Below, piece after piece: positions 38,285 through 47,428 of a stretch of 64,000 nucleotides of DNA (the first letter of the stretch is position 1; every line of letters begins with the position of its first letter). The translations under genes were made by a program, and so were the position numbers. Below the pieces are notes generated by a model, which was given only the letters and a program-made list of their open reading frames with translations, was not told the DNA's origin and ran no database searches. Location: the NCBI RefSeq assembly GCF_018326285.1, contig NZ_AP023362.1:682001-746000 (forward strand), given 5' to 3'. This DNA comes from Mycolicibacterium sp. TY81 (lineage in GTDB: Bacteria > Actinomycetota > Actinomycetes > Mycobacteriales > Mycobacteriaceae).

Positions 38285-39252
38285 CCTGCGGTGTAAAGGA
38301 CCGGAGCGGGCAATGCTGCGGCCAGGGGTAGGTGCTGGGTGGCGAGGGCGAGGGCCACGTCAAGGGCGTCGGTGCCCGTTGCTTCGGAAAGCCATACCGG
38401 TGGAGTGACGGGTCCGTTGATCTGCATGCTGTCGGTATGAGCGATGGTTTGATCGGTGGTCAACCGGCGCCAGAGTTCGAGTTCGGCGGCCGTCGGGAAG
38501 CGCCCGGTATACGCGATCTGGTCTTGTGCCCGTGCTGCGCTGACCGTCCAGTTCAGCACCGCCAGGTAGGGGAATCGGGCTGCGATGGTGCTGACCGCGC
38601 CGGCGATGTCCATGCTTTGTGTGCCTTCGGGAAGCTCGATATCCGCTCGGTTCGAACTCCCGATCTCCCTGGGGCTCAAGTGCGCCAACGGGTGACTGAT
38701 CGTGGACCGCAGTGCAACAGTGGCCCCCGGCAGCGTGGTGCGCAGGGCAATCCAGTTGCGGGCCTGGTCGAGGATTTGCGTTGTGTTCGCAATAGGCCGG
38801 TCACTGCTGTCTACGGCGAAGACGTTCCAGCCGCGGCGGATCTCGAGTTCGGTGTGATAGTCGCGGTATCGGCCCGATGCGAGATTTTGGAGGTAGGTAT
38901 CCACGACCGAGGCCAGCTCGTCGGCGGTGAGGCTCTCCGTGGCGTCGAGGTGGATGGCGAACATCACTGCGCCCTCGGCCCAGTGGTTGGCATAGTCGGC
39001 GTGAGCGGCTTGCACCCCGGGCATCGAGCCCAGTTGCGCGCTGAGTCGGTTGATGTCGTCACGGCGGTCGGGCACCCGCGTGTCGCATCCGGATAGTGGC
39101 ACAAATGCCGCAATCATCGCCATGCAGATTGCGGCGCTGCGCAGGCGCGTTCCGAAGTTCCCGCGATAGCCGGTCCTCCTGGGCAGGGCGGCGCCGCGCT
39201 GTCGTACCGACCGGCGCCAACCTCCAATGATCGCGAACGGCAACTGTTGCAT
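38285..39252 (-). pseudogene. Putative lipoprotein gene, 5' piece
   Basis: ATG 39252 is preceded by TATTAT 6 bases upstream, so a leaderless transcript is likely. The product has a basic N-terminus, a hydrophobic stretch ending FVPLSGC (lipobox-like, although late, near residue 50), then a domain of about 300 residues with no family I recognise. The end of the 351-codon open frame (to 38269) is made of IS21 bases and is not native. The native 3' end is at 35959-36117. The operator at 39247-39259 overlaps the start codon. Confidence 0.65.
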
Positions 39253-39259
39253 TATGCGA
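39247..39259. promoter_or_regulatory. Palindromic operator, site E
   Basis: TTGCA-TTA-TGCGA preceded by CAACTG, the same arrangement as in the other sites. It overlaps the putative leaderless start of the lipoprotein gene and lies 119 bp before the FAD monooxygenase ATG, so it could control both divergent genes. Confidence 0.55.
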
Positions 39260-39377
39260 TAATAGGTAATGCGCTGAAGTGACCGCGTCGCCGGCCACGC
39301 GCAGCACGAGGAGGCCGCATGCACAACCAGGGCGCGCGGAGGTTTGCACGCCGTGGCGTGATCCGAAGAACAAACTC

Positions 39378-40563
39378 ATGAAGATCGCCATCGTCGGCGC
39401 TGGGATCGCCGGGACCACGGCAGCATTCTGGTTGCACCGCAGCGGCTTCGATGTCACCGTGTTCGAGGCGGCGCCCGAGCTGCGCGACGGTGGCTACATC
39501 GTCGACTTCTGGGGCGTCGGGTACGAGGTCGCCGAGAAGATGGGACTCGCAGCACAGGTGCACGCGGCCGGCTACGACGTCGAACAGCTCCGCCTGGTCG
39601 ACCAGAATGGTGGCCGCGTTGGTGGATTCAACACGCGCGCCCTGCGCCGCATGGCAGACGGACGATTCACCAGTGTGGCACGCGGTGACCTGGCACGCAT
39701 GATCTTCAACTCCGTCGAGGGTCAGGTGTCCACCAGGTTCGGGTCACGCGTGGTCGACATCGAACAATCAGAGGTCGGTGTCAAGGTGCGCCCGCGCAGC
39801 GGGCGACCACAATCCTTCGATTTGGTCATTGGTGCAGATGGCACGCATTCAGCGGTGCGACGGGCGGTGTTCGGCCCCGACGATCGGTTCGAAACCGATC
39901 TGGGATACCAGGTAGCGGCGTTCGAGGTCCCCGGCTACCGACCACGCGACGAATTGGTCTATCTCGCGCACAGTAGTCCGGGACGCATGATCAGCCGTTT
40001 CGCGATGCGGGGCGATCGCACCATGTTTCTCACCGTGTTCACCGACGATCGGCTACCCGGCCCCGCCCCCCCGCACGATCGACGGCATCAAACACGCCCT
40101 GTGGCATGTCCTCGGAACAGCTGGGTGGGAATGTCCGCAAATTCTCGCGGCACTGGAGCGAACAGAGGACATCTATTTCGACCACATGAGCCAGATCATC
40201 ATGGACCGGTGGTCCAACGGACGGGTCGCGTTGATCGGCGACGCCGCCAGCGCGGTATCGCTGCTGGCCGGGGAAGGCACCGGCTTGGCGATGGCGCAGG
40301 CGTACGTGCTTGCCGGTGAACTCAACCGCGCCGACACCGATTACCGTCGCGCGTTCGCGCGCCAAGAGCGTCTGCTGCGCGGATTCATCGAAGGAAAACA
40401 AGCCGCCGCTCGCCGCTTCGCCGCAGTGTTCGCCCCGACCACCCCGATGGGAGTGTGGGCGCGCAATCAGGCCACCAAACTGCTCGCGCTGCCCTGGTTA
40501 GGTCAGCGGATTTGGCGCCGTGAAATCAGCGATGCGTTAGTACTGCCGCAGTACGGCATGTAA
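39378..40563 (+). pseudogene. FAD-dependent monooxygenase (PHBH-like), one +1 frameshift
   Basis: About 394 residues when corrected. ATG 39378 begins MKIAIVGAGIAGTTAAFWLH, a Rossmann FAD motif; DLVIGADGTHSAVRR is the conserved DG motif; ALIGDAASAVSLLAGEGTGLAMAQA is the GD FAD-binding motif. These lie in two frames that meet in a run of seven C at 40067-40073. With six C the sequence continues RTIDGIKHALWHVLGTAGWE into the second half. It resembles TetX/MhpA-type aromatic hydroxylases; the substrate is unknown. An operator of the MarR-site type lies upstream. Confidence 0.8.
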
Positions 40564-40692
40564 CCAAGTCCTCCGGCCGCGGTGGAAGGCCGTCTTGGGC
40601 ATGATTTACGTTGTGGAGATAGGGATTTCGCGGTACCTCGCATCGACGGGGATGCAGAACGCAACGGACCTTGCGGGGGCGGCGTCAGCGAG

Positions 40693-41514
40693 CTACCGCA
40701 TATGCTCGAGCACCAACTCGGCAAGCCGCTGCGGCTGGTCGAACTGAATGTACGTGCGGGCGTCGTCGACGACTTCCAGCCGCGCGTAGGGCAGCGTCTG
40801 GGTCAGTCGCGCCGCGTCCGACAGCGGGAAAAAGCGGTCTTGCGCGCCCCATACGACGAGCGCAGGCCGCGGAAATTGCTGCAAACGTTTGGCAGCGTCG
40901 AGCGTGTGCTTGCACGAAATCCCCTGTAGCACAGTCTGTAGGTCCGCGCGGATGCGGGCGTCACGAAGCGGGGCAAACCATTCTCTGAGCAGCGCGTCGG
41001 GTAACGGCCGGATCGTCAGCGGTACGACGGTCAGCGCCGCTCGTCGAAACCACGGCATACGCAACAGCAGGTCCAGGCCGGCGATGAGGCCGGGAACGTA
41101 AGCCCCGGCCGCTTCGATGGGGCGAAAAACCGCGGGCGGAAAATGGTCGAACGCATCGCAATTGGTCAGCACCAACCGGTAGACAACGTCGGGGTGATGG
41201 GCGCACAGAATCTGGCACAAGGCACCGCCGGTGTCGTTTCCGACCACGGTGACGTTGGACAGCTGCAACCGCTCGATGAACTCGGCCAGCATTGCCGCAA
41301 GCGCCGGCGGGGACAGGTCGGCACCGTTCATCGGTACCGAGTGCGCGCCCAGCGGTAGGTCCGGTATGACGCACCGCGAATGTCCTTCGAGTAGATGCAC
41401 CAATGGCTCCCACACAGTGCCGTCGACGAACAATCCGTGGACCAGCAGGACGCACGGTCCGCTACCGCGGTCGCGATAATGCAGTCGGCCCGCACTGAGT
41501 TCGACTTCGGGAAT
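40693..41514 (-). CDS. Alpha/beta hydrolase with haloalkane dehalogenase-like nucleophile elbow
   Basis: About 273 residues if started at ATT 41514, 6 bp after a GGGAGG (41521-41526); an in-frame TTG at 41601 is the alternative. LLVHGLFVDGTVW is the oxyanion loop, VVGNDTGGALCQ has an Asp in the nucleophile position, and VVWGAQDRFFP the acid. Where a catalytic His is normally found the sequence reads VVDDARTYIQFDQP, with no His, a pattern I recall from other mycobacterial members. Hydrolase activity is therefore uncertain. The gene lies under palindromic site A. Confidence 0.75.
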   Translation of the reverse strand: MPEVELSAGRLHYRDRGSGPCVLLVHGLFVDGTVWEPLVHLLEGHSRCVIPDLPLGAHSVPMNGADLSPPALAAMLAEFIERLQLSNVTVVGNDTGGALCQILCAHHPDVVYRLVLTNCDAFDHFPPAVFRPIEAAGAYVPGLIAGLDLLLRMPWFRRAALTVVPLTIRPLPDALLREWFAPLRDARIRADLQTVLQGISCKHTLDAAKRLQQFPRPALVVWGAQDRFFPLSDAARLTQTLPYARLEVVDDARTYIQFDQPQRLAELVLEHMR

Positions 41515-41604
41515 GGTGCACCTCCCACAAGCAAAGGGACTTCCGCAGAACCGTTTTCCGTGCAGCGAGCGCTCAAACTCAGAGATGGGAATACACTGCA
41601 ACTA

Positions 41605-41617
41605 TTGTTATAAGCAA
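41605..41617. promoter_or_regulatory. Palindromic operator, site A
   Basis: TTGTT-ATA-AGCAA, preceded by GCAACTA, giving GCAACTATTG-N6-GCAAC. It is located 91 bp before the likely start of the leftward hydrolase and 84 bp before the rightward DUF3040 gene. TATAAC on the minus strand overlaps it and could be a -10. Confidence 0.6.
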
Positions 41618-41700
41618 CACTATACGGCAACGGCCCGCATGGAACCGGACAGTGACGTGCGGGAATCACCTGGCTGTCGATGTGGCATGGGAGGTGCGCC

Positions 41701-42009
41701 ATGGAGCCGTCGCAACGCGAACAGCAGATTCTTGAACAAATCTCAGATGAGTTGGAGCTGGCCGCACCGCGACTGGCCCGCCAGTTCGATGAAATGACAT
41801 CTGCGACCCGGATTCGGCGTCGGCGACGCACTGCCGCGGCGCCGGTGTTCCTCATTGGTGCGGCGATGATCGGCAGCGCGGTCTTCGTGGCTCCCGGCAT
41901 CGCCGGCGGGGTGTATGTCGTTGCGGCGTGCAGCTACGCAATGATGTTCACCGCAGCATTCGGCTGGATCGCCGTGCCGCCCAAAGAGGGTCTTCGCCGC
42001 CGCAAGTAG
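41701..42009 (+). CDS. DUF3040 small membrane protein
   Basis: 102 residues: a short acidic N-terminal helix (SQREQQILEQISDELELAAP, typical DUF3040 opening), a basic patch (RIRRRRRTAAAP), then two transmembrane helices and a short basic tail. GGAGGTGCGCC lies just upstream of ATG 41701. DUF3040 proteins are actinobacterial membrane proteins of unknown role. It shares the regulatory region with the alpha/beta hydrolase. Confidence 0.8.
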   Translation: MEPSQREQQILEQISDELELAAPRLARQFDEMTSATRIRRRRRTAAAPVFLIGAAMIGSAVFVAPGIAGGVYVVAACSYAMMFTAAFGWIAVPPKEGLRRRK

Positions 42010-42234
42010 CCCGTCGAACCCGCATGTATCCGCCCTGCCTGCAGCGAGGGCTTCGCGTTGGTCACGGTGGTGCTGCGCCGTTCGCGCCGTTAACCGCCTC
42101 GCTCCGGCCTGGTCAACTGGTCGGCGGCCGTGTCAGCGACAAGTGCTGTGGTGCTGCCGTGTTCGCCTCGGTTCCGTGCCCGCACCCGCGGAATGGAGTC
42201 CGGGCCCAACGTGAGTCCGAGTGCGTTCGAGAGG

Positions 42235-42528
42235 TCAGCTGGGCCGACGGTGACAGGCAATGAGCTCGCCCCATTGTCTGTTGGCGGCGGCTGAGGCGAT
42301 CGGATCGCTAGCCAAGGTGTTGCTGCCATCCACCAACTCAACGAGCGCCGAAGCAATCGTGAAGACTGGTACGTGCTGGCGGCGCGCTGCTTCGAGTAAT
42401 TCACCGAAGGCGTCGTCGCAGCTGCAGCGCCGTAAGGCCATCAGCACTCCCTCAGCGCGGTCGAGAGCCCGCACTCCGGGGCGGAGCTGAACGGTGGTTA
42501 GCTGTTGACGGCTCATGACGGTGTCCAT
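42235..42528 (-). CDS. Small ANTAR-domain protein
   Basis: 97 residues. VRALDRAEGVLMALRRCSCD, then DAFGELLEAARRQHVPVFTI and ASALVEL, follow the ANTAR helical pattern (A-x-G-x-L-M, hydrophobic heptads), an RNA-binding domain of antitermination regulators. No GAF or receiver domain is attached. Met 42528 and Met 42516 are both possible starts, with no clear ribosome site. It may act post-transcriptionally. The target is unknown. Confidence 0.6.
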   Translation of the reverse strand: MDTVMSRQQLTTVQLRPGVRALDRAEGVLMALRRCSCDDAFGELLEAARRQHVPVFTIASALVELVDGSNTLASDPIASAAANRQWGELIACHRRPS

Positions 42529-42630
42529 CAGCGTGGCTCGATCGCGGTTTCGACCGCGGTGAGGTTGGTCATTGTTGCTCCTGTCGGATCATCTTGTGGT
42601 GTAGTCCTTTTCAGATCGCTGCGTGCTCGG

Positions 42631-42834
42631 CTACACGCGGGTGCAGGTCGGAGTGCGTGTGCCGATCGCACACCGGGGTGGCGCGTCGCCGCCGAATAAC
42701 AGGGAGACCGCCAGCGCCAGTGCCGCAGCCATGAGGACTGCGGTGACGATTGCGTGTGCTGCGAGGTGGGAATCACCGCATACGGGCGGCTGCGGCGGCC
42801 TGAGGAACTCGGAAGCTTCTCCACCGTGCCGCAC
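42631..42834 (-). CDS. Hypothetical small single-pass membrane protein
   Basis: 67 codons from GTG 42834. One hydrophobic helix (AHAIVTAVLMAAALALAVSLLF) is followed by a Cys-containing tail (RCAIGTRTPTCTRV). It lies 37 bp downstream of the acyltransferase gene on the same strand. Support is limited to the helix and the context. Confidence 0.3.
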   Translation of the reverse strand: MRHGGEASEFLRPPQPPVCGDSHLAAHAIVTAVLMAAALALAVSLLFGGDAPPRCAIGTRTPTCTRV

Positions 42835-42871
42835 ATCCCCATTCAGTCCACGCCCGGGCTGCTTCTGGGTA

Positions 42872-43909
42872 TCAACCGGTGAAGACATTGTTCCGCGCGG
42901 CCAACCGTTGCCGCAGCAGGCAGCTGATGGTTTGACGAACATGGTCTGCGAGGCCAAACACGACCATCGGGTCCTCGGCATCAATACAGCTCGATGTCCT
43001 TATGGGCGTGCCGAATTCGATCGACCACTTCGATGGCAGGGGCGCCAAGCCCATCAGGCCAGTCAACGGGAACGTAGGTGTGATCGGGAAATACGGCAGG
43101 CCCAGCATTCGGGCCAGCGGCCCCACGTTGGCCACCATCGGATAGATCTCCTCGGATCCCACGATCGCGCACGGAATAATCGGCGCACCCGCCCGCAGCG
43201 CCGCTGCCGCGAAGCCGCCGCGACCGAAACGGGCCAAACGGTACCGATCGCCGAAGCACTTACCCAGCCCCTTGTACCCCTCGGGGAAAACAGCTGCCAA
43301 TTCGCCGTTCGTCAGGAGGCGGTGCGTGTCCGGAGCGCAGGCCAACGTGTGACCGGCCTTGCGTGCAATCGGACCGAGCAAGGGCAGCGTGAACACCAGG
43401 TCTGCGGCCAAGATCCGTACGGCGCGGCGGGCGGGATGGTGGTCATGAACCGCGACCGATGTCATCAGCGCATCGAGCGGCAACACCCCCGCATGGTTGG
43501 CCACGATCAGTGCCGGACCGTCGAAGGGAATATTGTTCACACCAACAACGTCAACCCGAAACCATGTGTTGAACAGTGGACGTAACACCGGCAGCACTAC
43601 CTGTTCGGCGAACTCGGCGTCATAGCCGAACTCATCCACCATGTAGTCGCCCATCAGACGACGGCAGATGAACGAGGTCATCGCTGCCGCGTCACCTACG
43701 ACGCCGCCCCGATATCGCGGCAACTGTTCAGTGCCGCCAAGGGCAATGCGCTTCGTGGCGACGTCCCCAAGTGCGGTGCTGGTTTTCCGAAGCGGGCCCG
43801 TATCGGCGACTTTCCGGCCATCCGCGGAACGTCGGAGCGATGCATTCCTTCCGGCGTGCGAAGCTCGCCTGTCGAGCTCGATAACGGTTGCGGCGTGGGG
43901 ACTGGCCAT
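42872..43909 (-). CDS. Lysophospholipid/1-acyl-glycerol-3-phosphate acyltransferase (PlsC family)
   Basis: 345 residues from ATG 43909, chosen because AGGAG lies 6 bp upstream (the open frame begins 30 codons earlier). ANHAGVLPLD is the NHx4D catalytic motif, AVFPEGYKG the substrate-binding FPEG motif, and APIIPCAIVGSEEIYP the third conserved block. It should transfer acyl chains to a glycerol- or lyso-lipid acceptor at the inner face of the membrane. The ~85-residue N-terminal extension is hydrophilic and not part of the fold. Palindromic site B lies 94 bp upstream. Confidence 0.85.
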   Translation of the reverse strand: MASPHAATVIELDRRASHAGRNASLRRSADGRKVADTGPLRKTSTALGDVATKRIALGGTEQLPRYRGGVVGDAAAMTSFICRRLMGDYMVDEFGYDAEFAEQVVLPVLRPLFNTWFRVDVVGVNNIPFDGPALIVANHAGVLPLDALMTSVAVHDHHPARRAVRILAADLVFTLPLLGPIARKAGHTLACAPDTHRLLTNGELAAVFPEGYKGLGKCFGDRYRLARFGRGGFAAAALRAGAPIIPCAIVGSEEIYPMVANVGPLARMLGLPYFPITPTFPLTGLMGLAPLPSKWSIEFGTPIRTSSCIDAEDPMVVFGLADHVRQTISCLLRQRLAARNNVFTG

Positions 43910-44002
43910 CGTGTACTCCTGTATTTGCGTCCTGGCGCGGCAGATGAGTGATCCCCGCCTCGCCTCATCGCGAAGCTGATCCATTCCCGCACTTGGCAAC
44001 TA

Positions 44003-44015
44003 TTGCAATATGCTA
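44003..44015. promoter_or_regulatory. Palindromic operator, site B
   Basis: TTGCA-ATA-TGCTA preceded by GGCAACTA, i.e. GCAACTATTG-N6-GCTAC. It shares its first ten bases exactly with sites A and C. It lies upstream of the PlsC-family gene. The 44016-44250 stretch beyond it contains no supported gene. Confidence 0.6.
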
Positions 44016-44254
44016 CCGAAACGTTCACGACACAACCCGCGCCTGCGCGGTGATCGCGGCGGCATCAGCGAAGGACGGGATTGATGACCGACTCACGAAT
44101 ACTGCAGTGGCATAGACATATTCGTGTCGTGAACTGGAGTTACAACCTCAGTCGTTGAGGCAGTCAGCGGCCGTTTGGACTCACTGCGCTCAGGGGTTGT
44201 CCAGGCAATTCAACTCGATCACGAAGCAACTCCACGGGTGGTCGGGCCCGGCGG

Positions 44255-44480
44255 GGGCCCGGCTTTCGCCGAAGGCCTCGCCGGTCGCGGCTGAGGCTCC
44301 GCCACCTCTCGGATACCGAGCGATCAGCTGCTGGTAGTTCACCACCACCAAGGCAATGATCAGCAGCACTGCTGACATTGCTGGAATCAGCAACGCCAGA
44401 TCACCGTCGAGGGCCCGCAGTGCGGCTTCGATCGCGTAGGCGACCGACGACACCGGATCTGCAACTGCCGTCGCGTCCTC
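44255..44480 (-). pseudogene. APC-type amino-acid/cation permease fragment
   Basis: The minus strand encodes ADPVSSVAYAIEAALRALDG, then LLIIALVVVNYQQLIARYPR and GGGASAATGEAFGES. This is the first helix pair and the GGG motif of an APC-family permease. Both the start and everything after about residue 70 of the domain are absent. No flanking IS end is evident at this point, so it is an older remnant. Boundaries are approximate. Confidence 0.6.
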
Positions 44481-44597
44481 AGACCTGGGATTTACCTAAG
44501 AGTTGGTCACGGCAGGTGTCAGGAGGCGCAAAACGGGGATGCCGCTATTTGTGATGCTGCGGGCCACGTAGCGCGAGCGCTCGAGAATCGTTGGGAA

Positions 44598-44833
44598 GTG
44601 ATCACTTTGTCGGACACGGTTGCGGATGTGTTGTTAGCCCGATTGCGGGACTGGGGTGTGAAACAAGTTTTCGGCTTCCCTGGCGACGGGATCAACGGCC
44701 TACTCGCGGCGTGGGGGCGCGCGGACGATAGTCCGCAGTTCGTGCAAGCTCGACACGAGGAGATGGCGGCGTTCGAGGCGGTCGGATTCGCCAAGTTCTC
44801 GGGCCATTTCGGCGTGTGCGTTGCGACCAGCGG
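44598..44833 (+). pseudogene. TPP-dependent enzyme (acetolactate synthase/pyruvate oxidase-like), 5' piece
   Basis: MITLSDTVADVLLARLRDWG, then VFGFPGDGINGLLAAWG and QARHEEMAAFEAVGFAKF match the N-terminal PYR domain of this superfamily, with the cofactor-activating Glu in RHEEMAA. The frame ends CVATSG at the IS3 insertion. With the GCGG duplication removed it continues as PGAVHLLNGLYDAK at 48427. GTG 44598 or TTG 44607 could be the start. Confidence 0.85.
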
Positions 44834-44860
44834 TGAACCGCCCCAGGTTTTCCGCCGCTG

Positions 44861-45835
44861 CTATACGGGTTGACGCTCTCGGTCGAGGGCGCTGTAGTGG
44901 GCGTGCTCGTACTCGGTTGGGCTGACCATGCCGAGACTGGAGTGCAGCCTTCGGTTGTTGTACCACTCGACCCAGGCTGCTGTCGCGTACTCGACGTCGG
45001 CGATGGTCCTAAACGGCCCCGGGTGGAACACTGTGGTTCGGATGCATTCGGTCTTGTACAAGCCGTTGATCGTTTCCATCAGAGCGTTGTCGTAGGCATC
45101 CCCGACGCTGCCAATGGAAGGTGAAATCCCTTCCAGTTCAAGGTGTTCGGTGAAACGGACCGACGTGTATTGGCTTCCGGCGTCGCTGTGGTGGATGAGC
45201 TCGCCGGCTGCGGTGGGATGACCTTCGTGACGGCGCTGCCACACGGCCATCCGCAACGGGACCATCACCAGATCGGTGGTCTTGGTGGTGGCCGCGTGCC
45301 AGGCCACGATCCGCTGAGCGAACACGTCGACGATGAAGGCCACGTAGACAAAGCCCGCCCAGGACCGCACGTAAGTGAAGTCGGTGACCCATACCCGGTT
45401 CGGGACGCTCGCATGGAAGTTGCGGTTGAGCAGATCCGGGGCGCGGCGCCCGTCGGTGTCCGGGATCGTGGTGCGCACCTTCTTTGACCGCCGTATGCCC
45501 TGCAGACCCAACGTGCACATCGCCCGGTGCACCGAGCCCGCCGAGGCCTCTGGCAGCGCGGCACGGCGGATCAGGGCCGTCATCTTGCGCCGCCCGTAGA
45601 GCCCCTCGGGGGCCAGAACGCGCTTGCCGGCGGCGTTGGTGGTCCACGCCAGGCCACGCACAGCGTCGATGACCTGGGCGTCGGTGATGGTGCGGGCCGC
45701 TACCGTCCGGCCTGGTTGTTTCCAGGACCGGTAGGTGCGCGCGGCGATCTGACAGCCCTGCTCACACAAGACTCGGCAGATCGACTCGACCGCGTGCCCA
45801 GCGGCGCGTTGATCGTCGATGAACGCGAAGATCAC
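44861..45835 (-). CDS. IS3-family transposase OrfB (intron-carrying element)
   Basis: About 324 residues from GTG 45835 (VIFAFIDDQRAAGHAVESIC). The integrase core has WVTDFTYVRSWAGFVYVAF, HHSDAGSQYTSVRF and DNALMETINGLYKTE. It is separated from OrfA by the intron, so the two can be joined only after splicing. The long open frame that runs upstream into the intron is a by-product of a frameshift and not a fusion protein. Confidence 0.88.
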   Translation of the reverse strand: MIFAFIDDQRAAGHAVESICRVLCEQGCQIAARTYRSWKQPGRTVAARTITDAQVIDAVRGLAWTTNAAGKRVLAPEGLYGRRKMTALIRRAALPEASAGSVHRAMCTLGLQGIRRSKKVRTTIPDTDGRRAPDLLNRNFHASVPNRVWVTDFTYVRSWAGFVYVAFIVDVFAQRIVAWHAATTKTTDLVMVPLRMAVWQRRHEGHPTAAGELIHHSDAGSQYTSVRFTEHLELEGISPSIGSVGDAYDNALMETINGLYKTECIRTTVFHPGPFRTIADVEYATAAWVEWYNNRRLHSSLGMVSPTEYEHAHYSALDRERQPV

Positions 45836-45915
45836 CGGTTGCGGGGGTCGGTGAAAGTCGGCCCGGGACGCGGTGACAACCGTTGGGGCTGTTCCGTTTT
45901 CCCGGGCCGCTTCCC

Positions 45916-45949
45916 GAACCCGGCGTGCACCTTTCAATGCACCGGGCTC
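45916..45949 (-). ncRNA. Group II intron domain V
   Basis: The 34-nt segment, read on the minus strand, opens GAGCCCGGTGCA, has a TTGAAAG loop/bulge region and closes GTGCACGCCGGGTTC. It thus forms the short, highly conserved hairpin that carries the catalytic metal site of group II introns. It lies 15 nt 3' of the reverse transcriptase stop. Confidence 0.85.
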
Positions 45950-45963
45950 TCCACAAGACCCGG

Positions 45964-47428
45964 TCAGGCTGCTGTGGTGTCCTCCTCGTCGGTCGGCCAG
46001 GGCGAGGGAATGACCGCACCGCGGTAGCGGTAGCGGGTCGTGCCGATCTTCTCCAGATCGATCAGCACACGGTCCTCGGTGGCTGGCCACCAGCCGCCGC
46101 CGCAATATTGGCGGCGCAGGTCTTTCCAGGTCGACTTGCGGTGTTTTCGTCGGAGCCAGCGCCACACCGTCTGCCACGTGTAGTGACTGAGGTAGGAGAA
46201 GGTCGCCGAGGACACCCCCGGCCCGGAAATAGCCCGCCCATCCCTGCAGCGTCGCGTTGATGCGGCGCAGCAGGTCATCGAGCGGCTGGTTGAGTTCAAC
46301 TGTTCGGCGCAGCGTCTTGATCTTCCGTTTGACCGCCAACACGGCCTTCGTGGACGGATGAACATAGACGTAGCTGCAGCTGGTGCCCCGCTTGCGGCGA
46401 CGCTGGATGCGCCACCCGAGGAAGTCCAGCCCCTCGTCGATATGGGTGATCAGGGTCTTGTCCGGTGCCAGACGCAACCCCATCGTCGCCAACACGGCGG
46501 CGATGTCCTCCTGTAGTGCTTCGGCGTGGGCTCTGGTGCCCCGCACCATCAGACACCAGTCGTCGGCATAGCGGACCAGCCGAAAGTTCGGCTGCCCGTG
46601 ACGAAGTCGTCGAGCGCGCTCAACCGAGCCGGTAGCCGGACCACCCGGCAACCCGGCAATGTGTTCATCGAGCACCGACAACGCCACATTGGCCAACAGC
46701 GGCGAAAGAATCCCACCCTGCGGAGTTCCGGCGGTGCTGTCCGCCAGCAGGCCGTCCTCGGTGAGGATGCCCGCCTTGAGGAACGCCTTCACCAACCCCA
46801 AGACACGGTTGTCACCGACGCGTCGACGCACCCGCCCCATCAGAGCGGTGTGGTCGATCTCATCGAAACAGGCCTTGATGTCTCCCTCAACAACCCAGTC
46901 ATAACACCGGGGACGTGTTGCGAGATAACGCACTTCGGCCACCGCATCATGAGCGCGGCGCTTCGGACGGAAACCGTAGGAACACGGCAGGAAATCCGCC
47001 TCAAAGATCGGCTCCAACACCAACTTCAACGATGCCTGGACCACCCGATCGGCCACGGTGGGAATCCCCAAGCGGCGCAACGCACCACCGGTCTTGGGGA
47101 TCATCCGCTCGCGCACCGGCAACGGGCGGAAACTGCGGTCCTTCAACTGCGACCGCAGTTCATCGAGGAACACCTCGATGCCCTGCCCGGCAGTGATGGA
47201 CGACGCGGTGCGCCGATCCACCCCGGCCGTGGCGGCACCCTTATTCCCGCTGACCCGATCCCACGCCACCAACACGAACGCGGGATCGGCGACGAGGTTG
47301 AACAGATCGTCGAACCGGCGATCAAGATCATCGCGTGCCCAACGGTGCAGCTTGGTCTGGATCTTCAGTACCCGTTGCCGCGCCAGCATCAGCGCCAACT
47401 CCAGCTCGTCGGTATTCACCGGCGACAT
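45964..47428 (-). pseudogene. Group II intron reverse transcriptase/maturase, one +1 frameshift
   Basis: About 487 residues when corrected. ATG 47428 follows AGAGGAAG. Reverse transcriptase blocks are visible: RLGIPTVADRVVQASLKLVL, PCSYGFRPKRRAHDAV, EGDIKACFDEIDH, GTPQGGILSPLLANV and LVRYADDWCLMVRG (the YADD active site), then the maturase X region LQGWAGYFRAG...YLSHYTWQTVWRWLRRKH. The frames meet in the five-C run 46215-46219; with four C the reading continues FRAGVSSATFSYLSHYTW. No HNH endonuclease domain follows. Confidence 0.85.
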
